Shown here in pieces: positions 1-5,588 of a stretch of 5,669 nt of DNA. Source of the DNA: an uncultured Ilumatobacter sp. (GTDB lineage Bacteria; Actinomycetota; Acidimicrobiia; Acidimicrobiales; Ilumatobacteraceae). The translations under genes and the position numbers were made by a program. The stretch is taken from contig CALAHA010000247.1 of the NCBI GenBank assembly GCA_937891565.1, forward strand, positions 1 through 5,669, read 5' to 3'. The notes beneath the pieces were generated by a model. It saw only the letters and a list, made by a program, of their open reading frames with translations. It ran no database searches and was not told where the DNA came from. The stretch's first letter is position 1. Every line of letters starts with the position of its first letter.

Positions 1-746
1 GCGCCACGTCGCTTGGCGCGGTCGGCGAAGTAGCCATCGGGGCCTCAAAGCGCGCCACGGTGATCGATGACGTCACTGCATTCACATTCCCGTCGACGCT
101 GAGCAACGCCACCATTCGGATTCTCGGCGAGCAGCCCAGCAACGACCCAATCGTTGCTGCCGCTCAGCGAGCGTTCGTCAATTCGGTCGGCTCCATCGAA
201 GAATTCGACGAGATCGCTGACGCTGTGCGAGCGCGCACTCCGGAGCGCGACGTCGATGCCCTCGGGCTCCAGTCGGGTGCGTACACGGCCGGGCTGGCCG
301 TCGCCGCCGAGATGATTCTTGGCGACGTCGGAACGCGTGTCGTCACCATCTCGGTCAACGGGTTCGACACGCACAGCGAACAGTTGGAATCCCATGCTGC
401 GCTCCTCGCTGATCTGGCGAACGGGCTGTCCCGGTTCTGGGCAACGCTCGACGACGCCGGTGCCGGCGATCGAGTTCTGCTCGCCACGACCAGCGAGTTC
501 GGCCGACGCGTCGGCCAGAACGCCAGCGAGGGTTGTGACCACGGCGCAGCCGGCGTGTCGTTCTTGATGGGCAACGGCGTCAACGGCGCTCTGTTCGGGT
601 CACTCGACACCGGCGACCTCCTTGACGGCGATCTTCGACCACAGCTCGATCCTCGGCTGATGTTCACCGCATGCCTCGACTGGCTCGGCGGCGACGTCGA
701 TCAGATCCTCGGCAAACGCTACGAAGACATCGCATTGCTCAAGTAA
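1..746 (+). CDS. DUF1501 family protein, C-terminal part (5' end outside window)
   Basis: The frame is open from the left edge, with the first complete codon at base 3, and ends at TAA 744-746. About 247 residues are visible, against roughly 400-450 for a full DUF1501 protein, so the N-terminus is missing. The GTG at base 60 is only an internal valine. Family hallmarks are GFDTHSEQ (bases about 360-383), the stretch TTSEFGRR followed by NASEG and DHGAAG (about 487-555), and a C-terminal DWLGGD...ILGKRY segment. DUF1501 proteins are related to the sulfatase/alkaline-phosphatase fold, usually carry a Tat export signal at the N-terminus, and often sit beside DUF1800 genes. Neither of these can be checked here. 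The biochemical role of the family is not established. The gene converges on the minus-strand flavoprotein gene, with the structured repeat array between them. The family call is firm; the function is unknown. Confidence 0.88.
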   Translation, partial: ATSLGAVGEVAIGASKRATVIDDVTAFTFPSTLSNATIRILGEQPSNDPIVAAAQRAFVNSVGSIEEFDEIADAVRARTPERDVDALGLQSGAYTAGLAVAAEMILGDVGTRVVTISVNGFDTHSEQLESHAALLADLANGLSRFWATLDDAGAGDRVLLATTSEFGRRVGQNASEGCDHGAAGVSFLMGNGVNGALFGSLDTGDLLDGDLRPQLDPRLMFTACLDWLGGDVDQILGKRYEDIALLK

Positions 747-763
747 GCGAGAGCTGTGTGACC

Positions 764-973
764 AGACTTTTGAGTCTGCGACGCCAGTCGCAGGGCCGAA
801 GCGTGCGCCGCGTGGACCCGAGAGCAAAGCGAATTCGGGCGCCAGCCCGAAGACTTTTGAGTCTGCGACGCCAGTCGCAGGGCCGAAGCGTGCGCCGCGT
901 GGACCCGAGAGCAAAGCGAATTCGGGCGCCAGCCCGAAGACTTTTGAGTCTGCGACGCCAGTCGCAGGGCCGA
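764..973. repeat. 87-bp tandem repeat, 2.4 copies, each full unit with paired GCCA-loop hairpins
   Basis: Copies lie at 764-850, 851-937 and 938-973 (the first 36 bases only). By eye they are identical over their shared length. Each copy begins AGACTTTTGAGT. Each full unit holds hairpin A, CTGCGAC-GCCA-GTCGCAG (776-793 and 863-880), and hairpin B, TTCGGGC-GCCA-GCCCGAA (834-851 and 921-938). Both have perfect 7-bp stems and the same four-base loop. The unit start can also form a 5-bp hairpin, AGACT-TTTG-AGTCT. Hairpin A recurs in the truncated third copy at 950-967, where it becomes one arm of the cloverleaf. The array starts 18 bases after the DUF1501 stop and lies between convergent gene ends, a typical place for REP/BIME-like palindromic elements. 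Multi-frame openness arises because 87 is a multiple of three; I do not regard it as coding. Confidence 0.95.
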
Positions 974-1009
974 CGAAGTCGGCCGTGCAGCGCAGCTGCA
1001 CACTCAAAA
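942..1009. other. Perfect four-arm cloverleaf/cruciform-forming sequence
   Basis: This is a 68-base segment in which every base falls in a stem or a terminal loop. The closing stem TTTTGAGT (942-949) pairs with ACTCAAAA (1002-1009). Inside are three directly abutting hairpins: CTGCGAC-GCCA-GTCGCAG (950-967), GGCCGAC-GAA-GTCGGCC (968-984) and GTGCAG-CGCAG-CTGCAC (985-1001). All 28 base pairs are Watson-Crick and there are no junction linkers. The 5' part belongs to the third copy of the 87-bp repeat; the rest is unique in the window. The closing stem contains the last Phe codon and TGA stop of the minus-strand flavoprotein gene. It could be a bidirectional transcription or RNA-processing signal, a mobile-element end, or a substrate recognised as single-stranded DNA. 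No T-tract follows on either strand, so a classical intrinsic terminator is not evident. The fold is seen directly; the function is inference. Confidence 0.85.
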
Positions 1010-2134
1010 CATTGAAGTATCGGTGTCCTGGCCGAGCAGGAGCTGGCCGATCTTCTCGTTCAGCTTGGGTGCGGTCTGAATGTGCTGGGTAACGACGTGG
1101 GCGTCGCGCAAGCACCGGCCAAGCAGGCTGGTGTCATAGACCGCAGTACCGCCGGCCAACGTGAAGGCGGTGTCGGTGACTTCAGCACCGATGGTTGCCG
1201 CGTTCGTGGCGGCAAGCCTAATGCCGGTGCGCTGCTCGATTGTTGTGTCGTCGCCCGCCAGGACAGTTGCCCAAGCGGTGCCGACTTCGTCATGCAGAAA
1301 GGCGCGTGCTGACCGCAGCTTTGCTTCGGCGCGGGCGACTTCGATCTGTGTGTATCCACTTTGAGCGAGCGTCTTCGATGAGTACTGGGGCCTCTTTCCC
1401 TGTGCTATTTCGATCACCTCGTCAAGCGCGCGCCGTGCGATACCGAGGCCGACCGCGCTCACGGCCGCCGCGAGGAGTGCGAAGTTCGGGAACCGTGCGA
1501 GAGGCGTGTCGACCACTGGGTGAGTGACGCCAGGCTGCATGGTGAATTCGGCGGGAGCGAACGCGTCTTCAACCGAGTAGTCGAGCGAACCCGATCCGCG
1601 CATTCCAGAGGTGTGCCAGGTGTCGTGGAAGGTGACGTCACTTTGCGGAAACCAGCACAGGCGGAATGTGCCATCGTCGCATCGGGTTCCACCGAGCACC
1701 CATTGGCAGTGCTGCGTTCCGCTTCCCCAAGCCCAACGGCCGTCGACGCTCAATCCGTCGACACCATCAACTGATACAACGCGGCCCTTGCCGTTCGGTG
1801 CGAAGACCCCGCCGGTGACCACCTGTGGGTCTCCGTAGATCTGCTGGGCGGCACTCGCGGGCAGGAACGCTGCCATCGACGACGTGGTGGAGGCGATCAT
1901 CGAGCACCACCCGGCTGCGCCGTCGGCGAAAGCGAGTGTGGCGATTGCTTCCAGAAGCGTGAGCGGGTCCGCCTCTGGGCCGCCGTATTGCGCTGGCAGA
2001 CACATCCGCATCAAATCCGCATCGGTCAACGCCTTGACGGTCTCGCTCGGCAACCGCCGGTTGCGTTCTGCAAGATCGGCGTGGGCCTCGATGAGTTCAA
2101 TGAGATCGTGTGCGGCATCGACGAGCGTGACCAT
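1004..2134 (-). CDS. Acyl-CoA dehydrogenase family flavoprotein (HsaA/flavin monooxygenase-like)
   Basis: The product is 376 residues from ATG 2134-2132 to TGA 1006-1004, close to the usual length for the acyl-CoA dehydrogenase-fold group that includes HsaA-type flavin-dependent monooxygenases. The helical N-terminal domain has the typical RLPSETVKAL and LPAQYGGPEADPL segments (about residues 27-60). The middle beta domain has GRWAWGSGTQH (132-142) and WHTSGMRGSGS (173-183). The C-terminal helical domain ends in GGTAVY and LGRCLRDAHVVTQH (about 328-351), the Arg-Asp-His pattern seen in this subgroup rather than the classical catalytic Glu region of beta-oxidation enzymes. It could be an oxygenase needing a flavin reductase, which is not in the window, or a true dehydrogenase. 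Upstream in-frame codons reach 2263, but the family N-terminus fits 2134 and a -10-like TACAGT lies six bases before it. It is divergent from the LLM/acyl-CoA synthetase pair. The family is firm; the reaction is unsettled. Confidence 0.9.
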   Translation of the reverse strand: MVTLVDAAHDLIELIEAHADLAERNRRLPSETVKALTDADLMRMCLPAQYGGPEADPLTLLEAIATLAFADGAAGWCSMIASTTSSMAAFLPASAAQQIYGDPQVVTGGVFAPNGKGRVVSVDGVDGLSVDGRWAWGSGTQHCQWVLGGTRCDDGTFRLCWFPQSDVTFHDTWHTSGMRGSGSLDYSVEDAFAPAEFTMQPGVTHPVVDTPLARFPNFALLAAAVSAVGLGIARRALDEVIEIAQGKRPQYSSKTLAQSGYTQIEVARAEAKLRSARAFLHDEVGTAWATVLAGDDTTIEQRTGIRLAATNAATIGAEVTDTAFTLAGGTAVYDTSLLGRCLRDAHVVTQHIQTAPKLNEKIGQLLLGQDTDTSMF

Positions 2135-2140
2135 CGCTGC

Positions 2141-2146
2141 ACTGTA
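2141..2146 (-). promoter_or_regulatory. Putative -10 element for a leaderless transcript of the flavoprotein gene
   Basis: On the minus strand TACAGT fits the actinobacterial TANNNT pattern. Exactly six bases (GCAGCG) separate it from the chosen ATG, which would place the transcription start at or next to the A of ATG. No Shine-Dalgarno sequence precedes that ATG, which agrees with a leaderless mRNA. I see no convincing -35 hexamer. A six-base pattern this loose can occur by chance. Confidence 0.35.
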
Positions 2147-2172
2147 GAACCCAGCGCCAACCGCCTCACATA

Positions 2173-2221
2173 GTTTGCGTCGACAAATCGGTTGGCATAC
2201 GCACAAAAGCTCGACGCAAAC
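2173..2221. promoter_or_regulatory. 11-bp perfect inverted repeat, likely operator in divergent promoter region
   Basis: GTTTGCGTCGA (2173-2183) is an exact reverse complement of TCGACGCAAAC (2211-2221), separated by 27 bases, with arm centres about 38 bp apart. It lies between the divergent flavoprotein and LLM oxidoreductase genes, about 27 bases upstream of the putative -10 of the flavoprotein gene. The core GCGTCG recurs in the nearby palindrome 2231-2240. Widely spaced arms suggest either two sites bound by cooperating dimers or a stem-loop. A TetR- or GntR-type regulator would be usual for catabolic genes like these, but none is encoded in the window. Confidence 0.55.
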
Positions 2222-2230
2222 GAGGTTTTC

Positions 2231-2240
2231 CGACGCGTCG
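2231..2240. promoter_or_regulatory. 10-bp palindrome CGACGCGTCG, possible operator
   Basis: This perfect self-complementary decamer shares the GCGTCG core with both arms of the inverted repeat just upstream. A TANNNT-type hexamer, TAGCGT (2254-2259), lies 13 bases further on. If it is the -10 of the LLM gene, the start site would be near 2266 and the palindrome would cover about -35 to -26, a classic repressor position. That promoter is tentative, since no -35 match is seen. CpG-rich palindromes are fairly common in GC-rich DNA, so the shared core and position are the main support. Confidence 0.4.
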
Positions 2241-2266
2241 GGTCGATGTGATCTAGCGTCCACAGC

Positions 2267-2273
2267 AGGAGGT
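2267..2273 (+). promoter_or_regulatory. Strong ribosome binding site AGGAGGT fixing a GTG start
   Basis: AGGAGGT is a near-perfect anti-16S match seven bases before the GTG at 2281, and it decides the start of the LLM oxidoreductase gene. It is the only strong Shine-Dalgarno sequence I find in the window; the other complete genes lack one. Confidence 0.85.
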
Positions 2274-2280
2274 CGAGAAC

Positions 2281-3087
2281 GTGAAGTTTGGTTTTGTGAT
2301 TCCGTGGGCTGACGCCACCGACGTCGGGGACCTCGCGGCTGCAGCCGAACAAGCCGGCTGGGACGGCCTCTTCGTGTGGGAACCGGTCTGGGGTGTCGAC
2401 GCGTGGATCTCGCTCGGCCTCGCCGCTGTCCGTACCTCCAAGATCAGATTGGGCACGATGCTCACAGCCCCATCACGCCGTCGGCCGTGGGAACTGGCGA
2501 GCCAGGTGGCAACCGTCGACCGCCTCTCCGCCGGTCGGGTCACCCTGTCGGTCGGCCTCGGTGCGACCAGCAGTGGATTCGACACCTTCGGCGAGGAGTG
2601 CAACCGCAAGGTGCGCGCCAAGCTCATGGACGAGTGTCTCGACGTTATGTGCGGTCTTTGGCAGGGCCAGCCCTTCGAATACGGGGGCACGCACTACACA
2701 GTAAAATCCACCGAGTTCCCGACTATCGGCCACACCGTCCAGCAACCGCGCGTCCCCATCTGGTGCGTTGGAGCCCTCGGCCGACCGAAGTCGATGCGCC
2801 GAGCACTCAGCTGGGACGGGATCATCCCGCAGGTGATCGACCCGTCAACCGAGATGGGCATCCGCCAACCAACGCTTGGCGAGGTCGCTGCACTGCGCGC
2901 CAAGATTGCTGCGCACCCCAACACCGACTTCGACATCGTCGTCGAGGGCCAGGGCACCGAGCATTCGCCGAGCGCATACAAAGACGCCGGAGCCACCTGG
3001 TGGATCGAATCGATGTGGGGTGCGATGTCCGAACACTCCCCTGTTGCGGCCGCACACGACCGGCTAATGCAGGGACCGCCCAGCTAG
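2281..3087 (+). CDS. LLM class flavin-dependent oxidoreductase (luciferase-like)
   Basis: The product is 268 residues, GTG start, TAG stop. Luciferase-like (LLM) enzymes are (beta/alpha)8 barrels that use F420H2 or FMNH2 to oxidise or reduce diverse organic substrates. The first strand is KFGFVIPWA, then a helix ending EQAGWDGLFVWE (23-34) and the family block LGTMLTAPSRRRPWELASQ (57-75) followed by DRLSAGRVTLSVGLG (80-94). Next come the typical KLMDECLDVMCGLWQG (114-129), PFEYGGTHY (131-139) and QQPRVPIWCVGA (154-165). It is somewhat shorter than many relatives (about 290-340), with the difference in the C-terminal third, but shows no sign of being broken. F420 use would fit an actinobacterium, but the cofactor cannot be decided from sequence. 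The acyl-CoA synthetase follows after 19 bp, so co-transcription is likely, and the gene diverges from the acyl-CoA dehydrogenase-like gene across a shared regulatory region. Confidence 0.92.
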   Translation: MKFGFVIPWADATDVGDLAAAAEQAGWDGLFVWEPVWGVDAWISLGLAAVRTSKIRLGTMLTAPSRRRPWELASQVATVDRLSAGRVTLSVGLGATSSGFDTFGEECNRKVRAKLMDECLDVMCGLWQGQPFEYGGTHYTVKSTEFPTIGHTVQQPRVPIWCVGALGRPKSMRRALSWDGIIPQVIDPSTEMGIRQPTLGEVAALRAKIAAHPNTDFDIVVEGQGTEHSPSAYKDAGATWWIESMWGAMSEHSPVAAAHDRLMQGPPS

Positions 3088-3106
3088 GTGGCTACCGTCG
3101 CGCTTC

Positions 3107-4759
3107 GTGACGACAATGGACTCAAGCCCCAACGAAACGGGATGGAATCTCGCCGACGTCTGGGAGACGATTGCCAGTGGACTCGGCGAGGCACTCGCCC
3201 AGCAGCAAGGCGCCCGCCAGATCAGCTGGACGGAGATGAACCGGCGCGCCAATGGCGTTGCGGCTGCCTTGCTCGCTGAGCCCGCAGCAGCGGAACAGGA
3301 CAAGGTCGCCCAGTACCTCTACAACTGTCCTGAGTACCTCGAGTCGACCTTCGCTGCGTTCAAGGCGGGCTTCGCCACGGTCAATACCAACTATCGGTAT
3401 GCCGCTGACGAGCTCGTCTACCTGTGGGACAACGGCGACGTCACCACCGTGGTCTTCCACGGAACCTTTGTCGACCAGATCGAGGCCATCCGTTCTCGCG
3501 TCCCGCGCATCACGACATGGCTCTGGGTCGACGACGGCGCTGGCCCGTGCCCCGACTGGGCAACGCCCTACGAAGTCGCTGCCGTTGCTGGAACCGACGA
3601 GAACGTGTCGGGGCCATGGGGCCGCTCGGGCGACCACCTGATGCTCCTGTACACCGGCGGCACCACGGGCATGCCAAAGGGCGTCATGTGGCGCCAAGAC
3701 GACTTGTTCGGGGTACTCGACGCCAACAATCGCATGCGACTTCCGCCCGAGCAGGACCTCGATGCTGTTGAAACACGCGCTACCAAGCCCGGACCGCGCA
3801 ATATGCCGGGGGCACCTCTGATGCATGGAACCGGCTTGTTCAATGCGATCAGCAACCTGATGGTTGGCGGCAGTATCACCACCGTCGTGGGCCGCAGTTT
3901 CAACGCCGCCGAATTCCTCGATTCCGTCGAGCAGTACGAGATCAACTCAACGTCGATCGTCGGCGATGCGTTCGCCAAGCCGATCCTCAAGGCTCTCGAG
4001 GCCGAACCTGATCGTTGGGACATCTCTTCGCTCCGCGTCATCGTGTCGTCCGGCGTGATGTGGTCAAAAGAGACCAAGGACGGCCTGCTCCGCCACAACG
4101 ATCGGTTGATCATGGTCGACGCGCTCGGATCGAGCGAAGCAATCGGCATGGCGACGAACACGACGACCTCCGAGTCCGTCAGCGACCCGAACCGTCAGAC
4201 TGCCCAGTTCCAACTTGGCCCCAACACGCGAGTCATCACCGACGACGGCAACGACGTTGTCCCGGGCTCTGGCGAGCGTGGCCGGGTGGCCCTCCGCGGC
4301 CGCACCCCGATTGGCTATTACAAGGACGAGGCCAAGTCGGCCGAAACCTTCGTGATCATCGGCGGCGAGCGCTATTCAATACCGGGCGACTACGCCACGG
4401 TCCAAGTCGACGGCACCGTCGCCCTCCTCGGGCGAGGAAGCCAATGCATCAACACCGGTGGCGAAAAGGTATACCCGGAAGAAGTCGAAGAGTGCCTGAA
4501 GCGGCATCCCGCCGTTGCCGACGCAGCAGTCGTGGGGTTGCCGGACGAGAAGTGGGGCGAATCGATCACTGCGCTCATAGAAACTCACCCTGGCGCCTCC
4601 GTCGAATCACAAGAGCTACGCAATCACGTCAAGGCGAACCTCGCTGCCTACAAGGCTCCGAAGGCTGTCTTCGAAATCGACACGGTCGGGCGGGCCAACA
4701 ATGGAAAGCTCGACTACCGCGCCCTCAAGCAACGCGCGATCGACCTCACCGCCCAGTAG
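3107..4759 (+). CDS. Acyl-CoA synthetase, AMP-binding/ANL superfamily (FadD19/FadD17-like)
   Basis: The product is 550 residues. It should activate a carboxylic acid to the acyl-CoA through an acyl-adenylate, using ATP and CoA. The N-terminus TGWNLADVWETIA and the segment LYNCPEYLESTFAAFKAGF...VNTNYRY (71-98) are typical of actinobacterial FadD proteins. The P-loop is YTGGTTGMPKGVMWRQDDLF (182-201), a wording typical of the FadD19/FadD17 branch tied to sterol side-chain and branched acyl substrates. The A5-like motif is ALGSSEAIG (339-347) and the hinge region has PGDYA with Asp428. The C-terminal motif GRGSQCINTGGEKVYPEEVE spans 442-461. Lys534 in NNGKLDY is the expected catalytic lysine. 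All core motifs are intact. The start may be GTG 3107 or ATG 3116; neither has a clear Shine-Dalgarno sequence. TAG is followed at once by in-frame TAA. The substrate is unproven. Confidence 0.93.
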   Translation: MTTMDSSPNETGWNLADVWETIASGLGEALAQQQGARQISWTEMNRRANGVAAALLAEPAAAEQDKVAQYLYNCPEYLESTFAAFKAGFATVNTNYRYAADELVYLWDNGDVTTVVFHGTFVDQIEAIRSRVPRITTWLWVDDGAGPCPDWATPYEVAAVAGTDENVSGPWGRSGDHLMLLYTGGTTGMPKGVMWRQDDLFGVLDANNRMRLPPEQDLDAVETRATKPGPRNMPGAPLMHGTGLFNAISNLMVGGSITTVVGRSFNAAEFLDSVEQYEINSTSIVGDAFAKPILKALEAEPDRWDISSLRVIVSSGVMWSKETKDGLLRHNDRLIMVDALGSSEAIGMATNTTTSESVSDPNRQTAQFQLGPNTRVITDDGNDVVPGSGERGRVALRGRTPIGYYKDEAKSAETFVIIGGERYSIPGDYATVQVDGTVALLGRGSQCINTGGEKVYPEEVEECLKRHPAVADAAVVGLPDEKWGESITALIETHPGASVESQELRNHVKANLAAYKAPKAVFEIDTVGRANNGKLDYRALKQRAIDLTAQ

Positions 4760-4767
4760 TAACGCAA

Positions 4768-4795
4768 GAAGAGCAGAGGGCGCGGGCGTCTCTTC
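4768..4795 (+). terminator. Weak hairpin after the acyl-CoA synthetase gene
   Basis: GAAGAG (4768-4773) pairs with CTCTTC (4790-4795) across a 16-base GC-rich loop, six bases after the tandem stop codons. It is in the right place for a terminator, but the stem is only six pairs and no T-tract follows, so it may have no function. The remaining bases up to the next gene (4796-4854) show no clear promoter; a TANNNT-like TAGCCT at 4845-4850 is only suggestive. Confidence 0.2.
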
Positions 4796-4854
4796 AACAG
4801 CGACCAAACGGGCCTGACCCGATACACAGCTCTGGCCGGTCGCGTAGCCTCATC

Positions 4855-5574
4855 ATGATGGATCAACCGACGGCAGCCACCTTCCGGTGGACCGACTACG
4901 ACGCAATACTTTTCGACCTTGACGGCGTCATCACACCAACCGTCGAAATTCACGAGCACGCGTGGGGTGAACTGTTCGCCGACTACCAATACACCGGAGC
5001 CGACTACCTTCAATACATCGACGGCAAGCCGCGCTACGACGGCGTCCGATCGTTTCTCGCTTCGCGTGGCCTCACGCTCCCGGACGGCGATCCGTCTGAC
5101 GCTCCGGGAGACACCACGGTCTGCGCAATGGGTAACCGCAAAAACGCACTCTTCAACGAAGTGCTCGAACGTGACGGCATCGCCCCGTATCCCGGTTCGG
5201 CAGCCACACTCGAGCTGCTGGTCAAGGCATCGATTCCCGACGCCATTGTGTCGTCATCGAAGAATGCCGTTCCGGTCCTCAAAGCTGCCGGGTTCAGCGG
5301 CCGATTCGGCGTCGTGATCGACGGCATTGTCGCCACCGATCAAGGGCTTGCCGGGAAGCCCGCTCCCGACAGCTACCTGCTTGGTGCCGAACGCCTCGGC
5401 GTTGACCCGGCACGAACAGTGGTCGTCGAAGATGCCACCTCCGGCGTCGCCGCGGGCGCAGCCGGACACTTTGCGGTGGTTATCGGAGTCGATCGAGGCG
5501 CCGGCCCGCAGGCGCTCCTCGACCACGGCGCGACATTCGTTGTTGCCGACCTCGACGAGCTACTGAACTACTGA
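4855..5574 (+). CDS. Beta-phosphoglucomutase family HAD enzyme
   Basis: The product is 239 residues. It likely interconverts beta-glucose-1-phosphate and glucose-6-phosphate in the cytoplasm. Residues known to matter in Lactococcus beta-PGM are all present: nucleophile Asp21 and acid/base Asp23 in FDLDGVIT, Thr29 and His33 at the linker to the cap, cap Arg60 in GKPRYDGV, Ser133 in VSSSKN, Lys168 in GKPAPD, and Glu192-Asp193 in VVVEDATSGV. Presence of both Asp21/Asp23 and the cap His/Arg set argues for a mutase rather than a plain phosphatase. The frame is open far upstream through the acyl-CoA synthetase gene, so the start is set by homology at the ATG-ATG pair 4855/4858. There is no Shine-Dalgarno sequence. 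It lies 14 bases before a GH65-type gene, the usual partner; from memory, mycobacteria have a similar pair (Rv3400/Rv3401). The family is firm, the sugar specificity likely. Confidence 0.9.
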   Translation: MMDQPTAATFRWTDYDAILFDLDGVITPTVEIHEHAWGELFADYQYTGADYLQYIDGKPRYDGVRSFLASRGLTLPDGDPSDAPGDTTVCAMGNRKNALFNEVLERDGIAPYPGSAATLELLVKASIPDAIVSSSKNAVPVLKAAGFSGRFGVVIDGIVATDQGLAGKPAPDSYLLGAERLGVDPARTVVVEDATSGVAAGAAGHFAVVIGVDRGAGPQALLDHGATFVVADLDELLNY

Positions 5575-5583
5575 ACTACTGAA
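5560..5583. repeat. Triple 8-bp direct repeat CTACTGAA across the stop codon
   Basis: Three perfect head-to-tail copies (5560-5567, 5568-5575, 5576-5583) are followed by CTGAC and the next gene's ATG. The first two copies encode the last residues Leu-Leu-Asn-Tyr and the TGA stop of the mutase gene; the rest forms the short spacer to the GH65-type gene. In all arrangements with two or more copies the same stop is read, so copy-number change would alter only the distance between stop and next start, by 8 bp per unit. Confidence 0.9.
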
Positions 5584-5588
5584 CTGAC

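Noticed and set aside
942..1009. tRNA, integron attC site or CRISPR
   Set aside because: The cloverleaf has loops of 4, 3 and 5 bases, no anticodon or T-loop and no CCA. No RYYYAAC/GTTRRRY boxes are present. The tandem units are contiguous and have no variable spacers.
600..1115. Open frames on both strands across the 87-bp repeats, encoding 29-residue repeats
   Set aside because: Openness follows from a stop-free unit whose length is a multiple of three. Several overlapping frames on both strands are open at once, there is no ribosome binding site or family match, and the DNA is dominated by hairpins.
2135..2263. 43-residue N-terminal extension of the flavoprotein gene from an ATG at 2263
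   Set aside because: It would run through the inverted repeat and palindrome. The extension is Cys-rich and unlike the family, and the family N-terminus matches the start at 2134.
2376..3110. 244-codon open frame on the plus strand overlapping the LLM gene
   Set aside because: It is an Arg/His-rich out-of-frame shadow of the LLM oxidoreductase, typical in GC-rich DNA, with no recognisable motif.
4015..4854. Long N-terminal extension of the HAD protein upstream of 4855
   Set aside because: The frame is open but overlaps the well-supported acyl-CoA synthetase gene in another frame. The translation there is Arg/Pro-rich shadow sequence, and the beta-PGM family starts just before the FDLDG motif.
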